Below, one piece after another: positions 25,027 through 34,857 of a stretch of 64,000 bases of DNA. The DNA comes from Acidobacteriota bacterium (GTDB lineage: Bacteria > Acidobacteriota > Thermoanaerobaculia > Multivoradales > SZUA-115), in assembly GCA_024277255.1 (NCBI GenBank), contig JAJRVQ010000080.1:30343-94342 (forward strand). The letters are read 5' to 3'. The notes beneath the pieces are model-generated. The model was not told where the DNA came from and ran no database searches. It saw only the letters and a list, made by a program, of their open reading frames with translations. The position numbers were made by a program, and so were the translations under genes. Numbering within the stretch: the stretch's first letter is position 1; each line of letters starts with the position of its first letter.

Positions 25027-26339
25027 CCGTGTACCTTCGCGCCAGCCAGCCGCAGAGCGGGGGCCGAGGCCCAGACGGGCAGGAGGGTTCCGCCCTTGGC
25101 GCACCACCCTGCGCCCGCAACCTCGACCTCGCGGCCAATTCCATCGACCGAGGCCAGCAACTCGGCGACCGTTCCTCGCAGGCTAAATCGGCCGACCGGG
25201 TCGGCGATGGCGCCGCTGCGGATGCGTCGTGCATAGGGAGCATGGAGAACGAAGCTGCCGTCCAGTGGGTCGAGGTGACCCCTGGAGACCTCATCGATGA
25301 ATAGCCCGTTTTCGGCCTCGGCGAGCAGCTCATCCAGGGTTGATTCCCCAGGCAGCATTTCGAGGTGAGAGGAGCGAGGCCCCGGCGGCTCGTGGCGGCT
25401 ACCCCGGCGGCCGGCACCCGGCACCAAGGCGGTGCACAAGTTGGCCCAGCGAGCGTCGGAAAGGGGCTGCTCGACCACGCCGTCGCGCAGCAACCAGCGG
25501 CGGCAGACTTGATTGCCTTCGTCATCGGTTCGGCGTGCCACGCAGGCGGGAGCGGCCCCGGGGTCGTCCAGAACATGAAGCCCGGCACTGCCCAGGCGCA
25601 GGCCGACCGCCGATTCCGGCCGGCCGCCGCCCAGCGCCAGGACGTCGGCCTCCAGCGCGTGCGCCACCGCTTCGTGCAGCAAGACGGCGGCCGCCGCCGG
25701 CGCCAGGACCACCGATCGTCGCCCGCCCGGCGGTTTGGGCGCCTGCCGGGCGCGAAACCGAGAGACGAGGCAGCCGGCCACCGTTTCGACCGCCGCGGCG
25801 TCGAGGTTGGCGAAGAGCGCACCGTAGCGCCCGCTGGCCATCGTCGCCACGATGCTGAAGTACGACTCTCGTTCCGACTCGGGCACCAGGCGCGGGCCGA
25901 CGACCTGCACCCAACGCCGATGGCGGCGCACGGTGACGCGCAATGGAAAGGCGACGTGTCGCCGGCGCACCGCGCGGTGCAGGGCGGGAGTGAAGTCGAA
26001 GAGGGGCGCGCTCGATTCTTGCTCGCTCCAAGCTCCGGCGCTGAGCGCCGGTAGCGGATAGGGTGCGACCGGTAGGACACGGGCCGTCTGGCGAAGCGCC
26101 TCGCCCAAGGCGCTGGCGGAAATCTCGTCCCGGCTGGCCAGCCAGGTGCGGCGCTCGCGGACCAGGCGCACCGCCAGCCCCTCTTCGCGCCGCAGGCGCG
26201 CGCCGTAGGCTTCTCCCTCCGGGGCCAGTTCGAGCCTCTCTCTACGCTCGAAAAAAGCGTCGGCGTGATCGTCCGGCCGATCGGCGATCTGCGCCAGTGC
26301 CCGCGCGACGGCGGCGGTATTGAGGCCGGCGAGAGACAT
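25023..26339 (-). CDS. tldD: TldD-family zinc metalloprotease
   Basis: 438 aa. The active-site helix LLHEAVAHALEAD contains HExxxH, the zinc motif of TldD, absent from TldE. The N-terminal domain (about 1-190) and C-terminal beta domain surround it. TldD/TldE cleave within a narrow cavity and are known for microcin B17 maturation and CcdA degradation in E. coli. The gene overlaps tldE by 4 bp and is presumably coupled to it; with tldE interrupted, TldD may lack its partner. High local G+C and alanine/arginine content. Confidence 0.85.
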   Translation of the reverse strand: MSLAGLNTAAVARALAQIADRPDDHADAFFERRERLELAPEGEAYGARLRREEGLAVRLVRERRTWLASRDEISASALGEALRQTARVLPVAPYPLPALSAGAWSEQESSAPLFDFTPALHRAVRRRHVAFPLRVTVRRHRRWVQVVGPRLVPESERESYFSIVATMASGRYGALFANLDAAAVETVAGCLVSRFRARQAPKPPGGRRSVVLAPAAAAVLLHEAVAHALEADVLALGGGRPESAVGLRLGSAGLHVLDDPGAAPACVARRTDDEGNQVCRRWLLRDGVVEQPLSDARWANLCTALVPGAGRRGSRHEPPGPRSSHLEMLPGESTLDELLAEAENGLFIDEVSRGHLDPLDGSFVLHAPYARRIRSGAIADPVGRFSLRGTVAELLASVDGIGREVEVAGAGWCAKGGTLLPVWASAPALRLAGAKVHG

Positions 26340-26388
26340 CGCGCGATTGTCGCACAGGGAAGGTGGTCGGCGCTTCGGTTGGGTCGGT

Positions 26389-27825
26389 TCAGTGTCCGGG
26401 CGGTTTGCCCCTGAAGGACTTTCCCGCGATGATGTTGTAACCCACCAACAGGCAGTAGAGGGAGGCGGGAACGAATTCGAGCTCGATACCCTGGCGCATC
26501 GTTCGCTGATTCTGTGTGCGCGTCGTCACGACCAGGGAGGCGATCTCGTTTTGGACACAGAATCCGATGGCTTCTCTAAGGAGCTCCGGGCGTTGGAAGA
26601 ACCGATCCGACCATTTGACCTCCACGGCCCAGCCATCTCTGTGGGGTAGCGCAAGATGGACGAGGTCGATTTCGCCTTTGTCCCAGCGCGCGTAGTGAGA
26701 ATCTTGGTCTTGTTGAAACCATTGTGCGAAGACTGCGGTTTCTACGAGCGCTCCCGTCGCTTGATCGTCCGCCTCGACGGGAGAAAACAGAGCGGCTCGC
26801 AAAGAGGGGTTGGTCAGGTAGACCTTGAAGAAGTTGGCTCGCTTGAAATGTCGCCCCGTTCGGTCTACCCGATGGACCGTGCGGATCAAGAATGCGGCCT
26901 GGAGATACTCGATGTACTTCTTGATGGTTGGCTTGCTGACGGTGGATCTCTGCGACAGTTGCTCCAGCGAAACCTCTTGCGCGGTGTTGTATGCGAGGGT
27001 GGTGAACAGGGAGTTCAGCTCCTGGATGTCGGTGATTCCATACAGTGAGGGTAAGTCTCGCAGGAGGACCTTGTCGATGATGTCGCTGCGGATGAACCGC
27101 CCAGGATTGGCCTGGATTTCCTCGGATAGAACGACCTCGGGGTAGCCGCCAAAATTAAGGTAGTGAATGAAGCGCTCATTGAGGAGGGTGAGTTCTTCGG
27201 GAAGAACGCGCCATTCACCGAATTCTTTCTGCAAGTCGACGAGATCCTCATCGCCGCGCAGCGTCAGGTACTCGTGGAAGGTGAGCGGCGGCAAGTGAAA
27301 GTCGGTGAAACGTCCCGCCCCTGACTCGTCGCTCTTGAGGCGTAGCGCGGCGGCGGCGGATCCGGATGCGATCACCTTGAGGTTCGGATAGCGATCCACC
27401 AGCGTCTTGAGGTGTACTTCCCAGCGCTTGAGGTACTGGATCTCGTCAAAGAAGACGAAACACTCTTCCGTCTCGAGGTCGATCTTGCTGGCGGAGGCGA
27501 AGATCTCCAGCAACCGTTCGAGCGAGCAGCCGACGTAGAGCGGGTGGTCTACGGAGACGTAGCAGATCCGATGGGGAGCGCATTGCTTCTCGTCGAGCAG
27601 CCGCTGAATGGCGTGGTGGAGCAAGAAGGTCTTACCTACCCGTCGAGGCCCCATCAAGATGACAGCCCTGCGCACCTCGGTTTGGACGATCAGCGGATAG
27701 AGGATTTGCAGGTATGGACGAGCTCGATGCCGGCTGAAGAGATCCGGTATTTGGTGTGGAGGTACCCACCAGGGATTCTCGATGCGAAGACGGTGCTGGA
27801 TCTGCTCGAGCGGAATATCGCGCAT
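26389..27825 (-). CDS. AAA-type ATPase with DUF4143-like C-terminal nuclease-fold domain
   Basis: 478 aa. N-terminal P-loop GPRRVGKTFLLHH (about 57-69) and Walker B CFVFFDEIQYL; sensor-like VIASGSAA. The middle has a winged-helix-like segment (STVSKPTIKKYIEYLQAAFLI). The C-terminus has GEIDLV...WAVEVKWS, the PD-(D/E)xK-like signature of DUF4143. Such ATPases are widespread and patchily distributed, often transferred horizontally; role unknown. Less G+C- and alanine-rich than its neighbours. Its 5' flank carries the 79-bp tandem repeats at 27863-28045. Confidence 0.85.
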   Translation of the reverse strand: MRDIPLEQIQHRLRIENPWWVPPHQIPDLFSRHRARPYLQILYPLIVQTEVRRAVILMGPRRVGKTFLLHHAIQRLLDEKQCAPHRICYVSVDHPLYVGCSLERLLEIFASASKIDLETEECFVFFDEIQYLKRWEVHLKTLVDRYPNLKVIASGSAAAALRLKSDESGAGRFTDFHLPPLTFHEYLTLRGDEDLVDLQKEFGEWRVLPEELTLLNERFIHYLNFGGYPEVVLSEEIQANPGRFIRSDIIDKVLLRDLPSLYGITDIQELNSLFTTLAYNTAQEVSLEQLSQRSTVSKPTIKKYIEYLQAAFLIRTVHRVDRTGRHFKRANFFKVYLTNPSLRAALFSPVEADDQATGALVETAVFAQWFQQDQDSHYARWDKGEIDLVHLALPHRDGWAVEVKWSDRFFQRPELLREAIGFCVQNEIASLVVTTRTQNQRTMRQGIELEFVPASLYCLLVGYNIIAGKSFRGKPPGH

Positions 27826-27862
27826 TGGACGGACTCCTTGAGCGCCCGGAGAAGAGGCGCAT

Positions 27863-28045
27863 TAAGCAAAGTCAACTTCCTTAGTGCGCGGCCAAGGGCG
27901 CTAAGCAAAGTCTTCTTTCTCTAGGAGGCTAGCCTGCGCGCTAAGCAAAGTCAACTTCCTTAGTGCGCGGCCAAGGGCGCTAAGCAAAGTCTTCTTTCTC
28001 TAGGAGGCTAGCCTGCACACTAAGCAAAGCCAACTTCGCTTAGTG
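27863..28045. repeat. 79-bp tandem repeat, two full copies plus a partial third
   Basis: Copies begin at 27863, 27942 and 28021 (exact 79-bp period). The first two are nearly identical; the third stops after about 25 bp. Each unit contains two TAAGCAAAGTC elements and an AGGAGGCTAGCCT segment. The first element forms a hairpin with CTTAG downstream; in the third copy CTAAGC pairs with GCTTAG. The array lies between the AAA/DUF4143 gene start and the acyl-CoA carboxylase gene, filling most of a 303-bp intergenic gap. Confidence 0.9.
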
Positions 28046-28050
28046 GTCTT

Positions 28051-28072
28051 TGGCTGAGAACTGGCTGAGAAC
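28051..28072. repeat. 11-bp direct repeat
   Basis: TGGCTGAGAAC occurs twice without a gap, directly after the 79-bp array. Possibly slippage or part of the same unstable region. Confidence 0.8.
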
Positions 28073-28128
28073 GGGGTGGCTCCGGTTTCGCGGACAAGGC
28101 CGATGTGATAGTTAAGCAGGCGATCACC

Positions 28129-29706
28129 ATGAGCCAAGAAGAACCAAGACCCGAGGTGGCGAAGTCGGCCTCGTCCGAGTTGGAGCGGCGGCTCGAAGCC
28201 GCCCGCCTCGGCGGTGGCGAGGCGCGCATCGAGCGCCAGCACGCGGCGGGAAAGCTGACGGCGCACGAGCGCGTCGAGTTGTTGCTCGATCAAGGTTCGT
28301 TCGTCGAGATCAATGCCCTGGTCACCCACCGCTGCCAGGACTTCGGTATGGAGTCCCAGCGGATTCCCGGCGACGGCGTGGTCTGTGGCTACGGCACGAT
28401 CGAGGGCCGGTTGGTCTACCTCTTTGCCCAGGATTTCACCGTTTTTGGCGGCTCATTGTCGGAGACCAACGCCGCCAAGATCTGCAAGGTGATGGATCTG
28501 GCGATGAACAACGGTGCGCCGATCATCGGGCTCAACGATTCCGGGGGTGCGCGCATCCAGGAAGGGGTCGTCTCGCTCGGCGGCTATGCCGACATCTTCT
28601 TGCGCAACACACTCGCTTCCGGCGTGGTGCCGCAGATCTCCGCCATCATGGGTCCCTGTGCCGGCGGTGCCGTCTACTCGCCCGCCATCACCGATTTCAT
28701 CATGATGGTCGAAGGGACGAGCTACATGTTCGTCACCGGTCCCGACGTCATCAAAACGGTGACCCACGAAGAGGTCACCAAGGAGGAGCTGGGCGGTGCC
28801 GCGACGCACAGCGCCAAGAGCGGCGTTTCGCATTTCACCACCGCCAATGATGCCGCCTGTTTGCAGCGCATCCGGGAGCTGCTCAGCTACCTGCCGAGCA
28901 ATAATCTGGACAGCCCGCCGCCGGGAAAGAGCGACGACGATCCCGGCCGCGAAGAGCCGGCGCTGGATGAGCTGGTGCCCGCCGACCCCAACAAGCCCTA
29001 CGACATCAAGAAGCTGATCTACGCCGTGGTGGACGATGGCACTTTTCTGGAAGTGCACGCCGAGTACGCGCGCAACCTGGTCGTCGGCTTCGCCCGTTTC
29101 GCCAACCAGAGTGTGGGCATCGTTGCCAACCAGCCGGCCTATCTTGCCGGAGTGCTCGACATCGACGCCTCACTCAAGGGCGCTCGCTTCGTCCGCTTCT
29201 GCGATGCCTTCAACATTCCTCTGATCACCTTCGAGGACGTTCCCGGCTTCTTGCCGGGCACCCAACAGGAGTTCGGCGGCATCATCAAGCACGGTGCCAA
29301 GCTCCTGTACGCTTTTGCCGAGGCGACGGTACCCAAGATCACCGTCATCACCCGCAAAGCGTACGGCGGTGCCTACTGCGTGATGGCCAGTAAGCACCTG
29401 CGTACCGATGTCAATTTTGCCTACCCGAAGGCTGAGATCGCAGTGATGGGACCGGACGGCGCGGTCAATATCCTCTATCGCCGAGAGCTCGAGAAGGCGG
29501 CAGATCGGGCCGCCGAGGTCAAGGCGGAAAAGGTGGCCGAGTACCGCGCCAAATTCTCCAACCCCTTTGTGGCCGCCGAACATGGCTTTATCGATGCCAT
29601 CATCCAGCCGCGCCAGACGCGGGCGCACATTGTCCGCTCTCTGCGCCAGCTCTCCAGTAAGCGCGAGAGTCTGCCGCCCAAGCGCCACGGTAACCTGCCG
29701 TTGTAG
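28129..29706 (+). CDS. Acyl-CoA carboxylase carboxyltransferase subunit (propionyl-CoA carboxylase beta type)
   Basis: 525 aa from ATG 28129 (GTG 28105 is an alternative). Crotonase-fold carboxyltransferase: N-terminal acyl-CoA-binding half with [12 protein letters not shown] and [13 protein letters not shown] (oxyanion loops), C-terminal carboxybiotin half with [24 protein letters not shown] and [11 protein letters not shown], ending KRHGNLPL as is typical of PccB. It transfers CO2 from biotin to propionyl- or acetyl-CoA, in propionate or odd-chain and branched-chain catabolism or methylmalonyl-CoA formation. No biotin carboxylase subunit is nearby. Confidence 0.93.
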   Translation: MSQEEPRPEVAKSASSELERRLEAARLGGGEARIERQHAAGKLTAHERVELLLDQGSFVEINALVTHRCQDFGMESQRIPGDGVVCGYGTIEGRLVYLFAQDFTVFGGSLSETNAAKICKVMDLAMNNGAPIIGLNDSGGARIQEGVVSLGGYADIFLRNTLASGVVPQISAIMGPCAGGAVYSPAITDFIMMVEGTSYMFVTGPDVIKTVTHEEVTKEELGGAATHSAKSGVSHFTTANDAACLQRIRELLSYLPSNNLDSPPPGKSDDDPGREEPALDELVPADPNKPYDIKKLIYAVVDDGTFLEVHAEYARNLVVGFARFANQSVGIVANQPAYLAGVLDIDASLKGARFVRFCDAFNIPLITFEDVPGFLPGTQQEFGGIIKHGAKLLYAFAEATVPKITVITRKAYGGAYCVMASKHLRTDVNFAYPKAEIAVMGPDGAVNILYRRELEKAADRAAEVKAEKVAEYRAKFSNPFVAAEHGFIDAIIQPRQTRAHIVRSLRQLSSKRESLPPKRHGNLPL

Positions 29707-29768
29707 AGCCGCACCGGCTAGAGTGGCTACGCTAGTTTTCCAAGTCCTGTGCTGCGAGGAGAGAGCTG

Positions 29769-30275
29769 ATGAGTCGTGACGCGCCCCGGGTCGGCATTTT
29801 GATGGGAAGCGATTCCGACTGGCCGGTGATGGAGAAGGCGCTGGAGACGCTACGGCGATTCGACGTGGCGGCCGAGGTGCGAGTGTTGTCCGCCCACCGC
29901 CAGCCAGTGGAAACGGCGGACTATGCCGCGACCGCGGCAGGGCGGGGGATCGAAGTCCTGATCGCGGGAGCGGGGCTGGCGGCTCATTTGCCGGGAGTCA
30001 TCGCCGCCAAAACCATCCTGCCGGTGATCGGGGTGCCGATCGCCGCCAAGCTCGAAGGGCTGGATGCACTGCTGTCGATCGTCCAGATGCCGCCGGGCGT
30101 GCCGGTCGCCACCGTCGGGGTGGGACGGGCTGAGAACGCGGCACTGCTGGCGCTACAGATCCTGGCTCGCGGCGACGACAGTGTCGCGGCGAAGCTGCAT
30201 GAAGAGAAGGCGGCGATGGCCGAAAAGGGCAGCCGCGCCGATCAAGCTCTGCAGCGACGAATCGCTGACGGTTGA
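29769..30275 (+). CDS. purE: N5-carboxyaminoimidazole ribonucleotide mutase
   Basis: 168 aa, full length. GSDSDWPVM binds phosphate, SAHRQP is the active-site loop (SAHRTP in E. coli), and [10 protein letters not shown] follows. Converts N5-CAIR to CAIR in purine synthesis. GAGGAGAG lies 5 nt before ATG 29769. purK is not adjacent. Confidence 0.95.
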   Translation: MSRDAPRVGILMGSDSDWPVMEKALETLRRFDVAAEVRVLSAHRQPVETADYAATAAGRGIEVLIAGAGLAAHLPGVIAAKTILPVIGVPIAAKLEGLDALLSIVQMPPGVPVATVGVGRAENAALLALQILARGDDSVAAKLHEEKAAMAEKGSRADQALQRRIADG

Positions 30276-30397
30276 GCCGTTCGCAGCCGCGATAGACCCT
30301 TCCTTGACACTCAGCCGCCTGTGCGGCAAGCTCCAACTCTTCGCAAGATCTACGATTCGCCAGGGCCGCTCTAGGCGGTCCTCTTGAAGGAGCAACC

Positions 30398-30748
30398 ATG
30401 AGAGAGAAGGATCGTCAGCTACGGCGCCGGCGCAAGCGCCGCGCTGAGCGCCTCAAGCAGCAACGCCAGGAGGCGATCACCGCAGGTAAGAAGGCCGCCA
30501 AGAAGAAGTCTTCGGCGGCGAGCACGAAAAAGACCGCGGCCAAAAAGGCGACGGCCAAGAAGACCACGGCAAAGAAGGCGACGGCCAAGAAAGCGCCGGC
30601 CAAGAAGGCGGCGGCCAAGGCGGAGGCTGCAGCGGCGGAAGCGGCGGCCCCGGAGGCGGTCGAGGAATCCGCCGATGCTGCGGCGGTAAACACTGAGGCG
30701 GCTGAAGAACCAGCCGCGAAGTCCGAGGAAGGCGCGGACGAGGGGTGA
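30398..30748 (+). CDS. Histone H1-like lysine/alanine-rich protein
   Basis: 116 aa. Residues 1-30 are strongly basic ([19 protein letters not shown]), residues 30-75 are a run of AKK/TAKKA repeats like eukaryotic H1 tails and bacterial Hc1/AlgP-type proteins, and the C-terminal 40 residues are acidic and alanine-rich. The basic part should bind DNA or RNA; the acidic tail may modulate it. GAAGGAGC lies 4 nt before ATG. Between purE and rpiB; no functional link seen. Repeat-rich DNA could misassemble. Confidence 0.7.
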   Translation: MREKDRQLRRRRKRRAERLKQQRQEAITAGKKAAKKKSSAASTKKTAAKKATAKKTTAKKATAKKAPAKKAAAKAEAAAAEAAAPEAVEESADAAAVNTEAAEEPAAKSEEGADEG

Positions 30749-30806
30749 GCAATCGGCGGCCATTGACCGGCATATTGCCGCCAAGAGGCCGCCGAAAGGT
30801 TGAGCG

Positions 30807-31241
30807 ATGAAAATTGCAGTCGGTGCCGACCACGCGGGATTCGACCTCAAGGAGCTGTTGCGTCAACGGCTCGAAGAGCTAGGCCACGAAGTCGAAGATC
30901 TCGGTACGCACTCTACCGAAAGTACCGACTACCCCGAGTACGCGGCCCAGGTGGCCCGGCGAGTCGCCGCCGGGCAGGCCGAGCGCGGGTTGCTGGTCTG
31001 CGGCAGCGGCGTTGGAATGGAGATTTCCGCCAACAAGATCGACGGCGTCCGGGCGGCCAACATTCATGATGTCGAGGAAGCTCGCTTGGCGCGCCAGCAC
31101 AACGACGCCAACGTGCTGGCTCTCGGCTCGCGCCGATTGGCTGCCGATGAGGCGATGGAGATCGTCGAGGCGTTTCTCACCACTCCTTTCGAGGGTGGCC
31201 GGCACAGTCGAAGAGTCGCCAAGATTCACGCACTCGAGTAA
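30807..31241 (+). CDS. rpiB: Ribose-5-phosphate isomerase B
   Basis: 144 aa. N-terminal [11 protein letters not shown] substrate loop, catalytic cysteine in [23 protein letters not shown], and [12 protein letters not shown]. Interconverts ribose-5-P and ribulose-5-P. The rpiB-glyA neighbourhood is common in bacteria. Confidence 0.95.
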   Translation: MKIAVGADHAGFDLKELLRQRLEELGHEVEDLGTHSTESTDYPEYAAQVARRVAAGQAERGLLVCGSGVGMEISANKIDGVRAANIHDVEEARLARQHNDANVLALGSRRLAADEAMEIVEAFLTTPFEGGRHSRRVAKIHALE

Positions 31242-31302
31242 GGGCCGGCGCTCGCACCATCTCGTCTCGACGACCTCGCCCTTAGATTTAGGAGCCTTGC
31301 TC

Positions 31303-32547
31303 ATGCCCCATGATCGACCTCTTGCCGACGTAGATCCGGAAATCCACCAGGCGATCGCCGCGGAGCGCCAGCGGCAGAATCAAGGTCTCGAATTGATCGC
31401 TTCCGAGAACTTCGTCAGCCGCGCCGTGCTCGAAGCCACCGGCTCGGTGTTGACCAACAAGTACGCCGAAGGCTATCCCGGCCGGCGCTACTACGGCGGC
31501 TGTGAAAATGTCGATGCCATCGAGCGGCTGGCGCGCTCGCGCGCCCGCAAACTGTTCGGCGCCGAACACGCCAACGTGCAGCCCCATAGCGGCACCAGTG
31601 CCAACATGGCGGTCTATTTTGCCGTACTCCAGCCGGGCGACAAGCTGATGGGGATGGAACTCAACAGCGGTGGCCACCTCACCCATGGTCACCCACTCTC
31701 CTATTCGGGCCGAGACTTCAAGGTGGTGGCGTACGGCGTCGACCGCGAGAGCGAGAGGATCGACTACGCAGCGGTGGCCGAGCTGGCGCGCCGCGAGCGA
31801 CCGAAACTGATCGTGGCCGGAGCCAGCGCCTATAGCCGAGTCATCGACTTTGAACGATTCCGTTCGATCGCCGACGAGGTTGGCGCTTTGTTGATGGTCG
31901 ACATGGCTCACATCGCCGGCCTGGTGGCGGCGAAGGTTCACCCCTCGCCGGTGCCGCATGCGGACTTCGTCACCTCCACCACCCACAAGACTCTGCGTGG
32001 CCCGCGTTCCGGGTTGATCCTGTGCCGCAAGGTCTATCGCGCCGCCATCAACCGCGCGGTCTTTCCGGGCTTGCAAGGGGGTCCCTTGATGCACGTCGTC
32101 GCCGCCAAGGCGGTGGCCTTCAAGGAGGCTCTTTCGCCCCAATTCGCCGACTATCAACGGCGCATCGTCGCCAACTCGCAGCGCTTGGCGGAGGTTCTTG
32201 CGGGCTATGGTCTACGTATCGTCTCCGGCGGTACCGACAACCACCTCTTCTTGGTCGATGTCGCTTCGATCGGTCTGACCGGCAAGGTCGCCGAAGAGGC
32301 GCTGGAGGCGGCTGGGATCACCGCCAACAAGAACACCATTCCCTACGATGAGAACCCGCCGATGGTCGCATCCGGTGTGCGCATCGGTACCGCGGCGTTG
32401 ACCACTCGCGACATGGGTGAGGAGCAGATGGACCAGATCGGCGAAATGATCTTCGAAGTGTTGAAAGAGCCGGCGTCGGCGACGACTCACCAGGCGGTCC
32501 GGCGGTGGGTGGAGGATTTGTGCGCGGAGTTTCCGCTCTATGACTGA
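31303..32547 (+). CDS. glyA: Serine hydroxymethyltransferase
   Basis: 414 aa. LIASENFVS, the [13 protein letters not shown] loop, HANVQPHSG, and the PLP lysine in [14 protein letters not shown]. Converts serine and THF to glycine and methylene-THF. ATG 31303 follows AGGAG by 8 nt; an in-frame extension upstream overlaps rpiB and is not protein-like. Confidence 0.97.
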   Translation: MPHDRPLADVDPEIHQAIAAERQRQNQGLELIASENFVSRAVLEATGSVLTNKYAEGYPGRRYYGGCENVDAIERLARSRARKLFGAEHANVQPHSGTSANMAVYFAVLQPGDKLMGMELNSGGHLTHGHPLSYSGRDFKVVAYGVDRESERIDYAAVAELARRERPKLIVAGASAYSRVIDFERFRSIADEVGALLMVDMAHIAGLVAAKVHPSPVPHADFVTSTTHKTLRGPRSGLILCRKVYRAAINRAVFPGLQGGPLMHVVAAKAVAFKEALSPQFADYQRRIVANSQRLAEVLAGYGLRIVSGGTDNHLFLVDVASIGLTGKVAEEALEAAGITANKNTIPYDENPPMVASGVRIGTAALTTRDMGEEQMDQIGEMIFEVLKEPASATTHQAVRRWVEDLCAEFPLYD

Positions 32548-32577
32548 AAGCGAGCGCTGGGCGCAGAGCGTGCGACG

Positions 32578-33573
32578 ATGAGTGCAGTCGAGGCACTCAC
32601 CCTGGCGCAGATCGAAGCGGCCCGAGAGGAACTCGGAGAGTTGGTCTTCACCACGCCGGTGTCGCGCCTCTCGGGGTTTGGTGTGGAACGGCTCTTGGGA
32701 GCAAAGACCAAGGTCGACCTCAAACTCGAGTTGTTTCAACGCACGGGGACCTTCAAGGCCCGCGGGGCGCTGCTCAACATGCTGGCGCTGTCAGCGGAGG
32801 AAATGCAGCGTGGGGTGACCACGGTCAGCGCCGGCAACCATGCGATGGCGGTTGCCTTCGCGGCGCGGACTTTGGGGACCACGGCCAAGGTGGTAATGCC
32901 GAAGAGCGCCAACCCGGCCCGCGTAGCTGGTAGCCGCACGTACGGCGCCGAGGTTGTGCTGGTGGACGATGTCCATCGAGCCTTCGACGAGATGCATCGC
33001 ATCGAGCGCGAGGAAGGCCGCGCCTTCATCCATCCATTCGAGGGTCGCCGCACGGCGCTGGGCACCGCCGGCGTGGGGTTGGAGCTGATGCGCCAGGCTC
33101 CCGGTCTCGATGCGGTCATCGTGCCGATCGGCGGTGGCGGTCTTTGCGCCGGCGTGGCCAGCGCGATCAAGAGGATCGACCCGGACTGCCGGGTCTTCGG
33201 CGTCGAGCCGGAGGGTGCCGACACCATGCATCGTAGCTTCGCCGCCGGTGAGCCCCAGGCGATCGAATCGGTGCACACCATCGCCGACAGTTTGGGGGCA
33301 CCGCATGCCGCGCCCTATACCTTCGGGCTCTGCCGGCAATTCGTCGACCGGCTGGTCAAGGTCAGCGACGACCAACTGCGCGGCGCCATGGCCCTTCTCT
33401 TCGCCGATGCCAAGCTGGCGGTGGAGCCCGCCGCCGCCGCCGCCCTCGCGGCGCTGGTCGGTCCGCTGGCGTCGCAACTGCGCGGCCAGCGGGTCGGGCT
33501 GATCGTCTGTGGCACGAACATCGATCCCCAGACCTTTTTCGCTCACTTGGCCGCCGCCCCAGAGCTGGATTGA
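32578..33573 (+). CDS. Threonine dehydratase / serine racemase-like PLP enzyme
   Basis: 331 aa, fold-type II PLP enzyme. Schiff-base lysine in GTFKARGAL (usually SFKxRGA), VSAGNHAMAVA substrate loop, glycine-rich phosphate cup IGGGGLCAG, and CGTNID near the end. There is no C-terminal regulatory ACT-like domain, so it resembles catabolic threonine/serine dehydratases or serine racemase, not IlvA. 30 nt after glyA, consistent with serine/glycine/threonine metabolism. Confidence 0.85.
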   Translation: MSAVEALTLAQIEAAREELGELVFTTPVSRLSGFGVERLLGAKTKVDLKLELFQRTGTFKARGALLNMLALSAEEMQRGVTTVSAGNHAMAVAFAARTLGTTAKVVMPKSANPARVAGSRTYGAEVVLVDDVHRAFDEMHRIEREEGRAFIHPFEGRRTALGTAGVGLELMRQAPGLDAVIVPIGGGGLCAGVASAIKRIDPDCRVFGVEPEGADTMHRSFAAGEPQAIESVHTIADSLGAPHAAPYTFGLCRQFVDRLVKVSDDQLRGAMALLFADAKLAVEPAAAAALAALVGPLASQLRGQRVGLIVCGTNIDPQTFFAHLAAAPELD

Positions 33574-33578
33574 CCTTC

Positions 33579-33595
33579 ACGGCCGTTTGGCCGGG
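33579..33595. terminator. Small stem-loop between convergent genes
   Basis: CGGCC pairs with GGCCG across GTTT. It sits in the 58-bp convergent gap between the dehydratase-like gene and nth. No T-tract. Confidence 0.3.
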
Positions 33596-33631
33596 TGTGC
33601 CGAGTTCGTCCCGCCGATGAAGCCGAGCTTC

Positions 33632-34309
33632 CTACTTTCGTCTCCGTCGCCGCCGCTCGCGGTCGGCACGCTTCTCTTCGGCCTTGCGCTTCTTCGTCGC
33701 CGCCCAGGAGCAGATCGGGCAGCCGTCGAGGTCGTGGTAGAGAGCAGGGCAGTACTGGCGACCGAAGTAGATGATCTGCAAGTGCAGACGATTCCAGCTC
33801 TCTTCGGGGAAGATGCGTTTGAGGTCGCGCTCGGTGTTGACCACGTTGCTGCCGTCGGAGAGTCCCCAGCGCTCGGCGAGGCGGTGAATGTGGGTGTCCA
33901 CCGGAAAGGCCGGGACGCCGAAGGCCTGCGCCATCAGCACCGAGGCGGTCTTGTGACCGACCCCGGGCAATGCTTCGAGCCCTTCGAAAGTGCGTGGCAC
34001 TTCGCCGCCGCGCTCGACCAACATCTCCGAGAGGCGGCGGATGTTTTTCGCCTTGGTGTTGGCCAGGCCGATTTGGCGAATGTAGCCACGGATCTCCTCG
34101 ACGGAGAGGTTCGCCATCGCCGCGGGGGTCGGTGCGGCGGCGAAGAGGGCGGGGGTGACTTCGTTGACCTTCTTGTCGGTGGTCTGTGCCGAAAGCAGGA
34201 TGGCGAGAAGAAAGGTGAACGGATCGACGTGGTCGAGTGGAATCGGGACGGTGGGGTGGAGTTCGTCGAGGATCTTCTGGATCCGCGCTGCTTTTTCGTT
34301 CCGTTTCAC
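33632..34309 (-). CDS. nth: Endonuclease III-type DNA glycosylase/AP lyase
   Basis: 225 aa. Helix-hairpin-helix LPGVGHKTA with the catalytic lysine, then catalytic Asp in PVDTHIHR. Removes oxidised pyrimidines and nicks AP sites. The iron-sulfur loop is unusual: only three cysteines are seen (C-x9-C-x2-C, YC...GCPICS), and the fourth Cys of the C-x6-C-x2-C-x5-C pattern is missing, followed by a lysine/arginine-rich tail of about 25 residues. The 4Fe-4S cluster is therefore altered or absent. 9 nt after the CAP-domain gene on the same strand. Confidence 0.9.
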   Translation of the reverse strand: MKRNEKAARIQKILDELHPTVPIPLDHVDPFTFLLAILLSAQTTDKKVNEVTPALFAAAPTPAAMANLSVEEIRGYIRQIGLANTKAKNIRRLSEMLVERGGEVPRTFEGLEALPGVGHKTASVLMAQAFGVPAFPVDTHIHRLAERWGLSDGSNVVNTERDLKRIFPEESWNRLHLQIIYFGRQYCPALYHDLDGCPICSWAATKKRKAEEKRADRERRRRRRK

Positions 34310-34318
34310 TAACGTCTC

Positions 34319-34855
34319 CTACTTTCCATAGAGCTGCACCCAGTAGATGCGAGGGTCGTCCGGGTCGTTGTCGGAGGCGTAGCCGATGCCGGTTTGCGAG
34401 AAAGTGGGGTTGAACAGGTTGCGGCGGTGGCCACGGCTCTGGCGCCACAGTTCGACGACTCGCTGGGCCGTCATCGGGTTGCGGGCCAAGTTCTCGCCGA
34501 CGAAAGAGCATCGATAGCCGGCGGCTCGCGCCCGCTCGACAGGACCCTCGCCGCGGTGTCTGTGGGCGAAGAAGTCTTGGCGCAGCATGAGTTCGGCATA
34601 GCGTTGCGCCGCCAGATCGAGTGCCGGGTAGGAGACCAGAGGCTGCTTGCCATGGATGCGCCGAACCACGTTGACCGCGATGAAGAGCTGACGCCGTTGT
34701 GCCTCGACATGCGCGCCGGTGCGCTGGCCCGTCGTCTCGGCGGGCTGGATGGGCACCCGGCGACCGGCGCAGCTGAGTACCGGCACCAGGCCGAGGAGCA
34801 AGGCGGTCACCAGGAATCTCCCTCGACGGGCCGGTGTCTGGGTCACCAGGGCCAT
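34319..34855 (-). CDS. CAP/SCP-domain lipoprotein
   Basis: 178 aa. Signal peptide ending in the lipobox-like VLSC (C29), suggesting lipid anchoring. The CAP domain has LDLAAQRYAELMLRQDFFAHRHR (CAP His), VGENLAR (Glu) and VVELWRQSRGHRRNLFNPTFSQTGIGYA. Bacterial CAP proteins are secreted and poorly understood. Within the accD-folC-CAP-nth run with 2-9 nt gaps. Confidence 0.88.
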   Translation of the reverse strand: MALVTQTPARRGRFLVTALLLGLVPVLSCAGRRVPIQPAETTGQRTGAHVEAQRRQLFIAVNVVRRIHGKQPLVSYPALDLAAQRYAELMLRQDFFAHRHRGEGPVERARAAGYRCSFVGENLARNPMTAQRVVELWRQSRGHRRNLFNPTFSQTGIGYASDNDPDDPRIYWVQLYGK

Positions 34856-34857
34856 GG

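Noticed and set aside
24278..26080. 600-codon minus-strand open frame
   Set aside because: An out-of-frame shadow of tldD and tldE, low complexity and Ser/Arg-rich.
27863..28045. CRISPR array
   Set aside because: The repeat is contiguous with a 79-bp period, has no variable spacers and no cas genes nearby.
30304..30332. Sigma-70 promoter before the histone-like gene
   Set aside because: TTGACA is perfect but the hexamer at 17 bp (CAAGCT) is not a credible -10.
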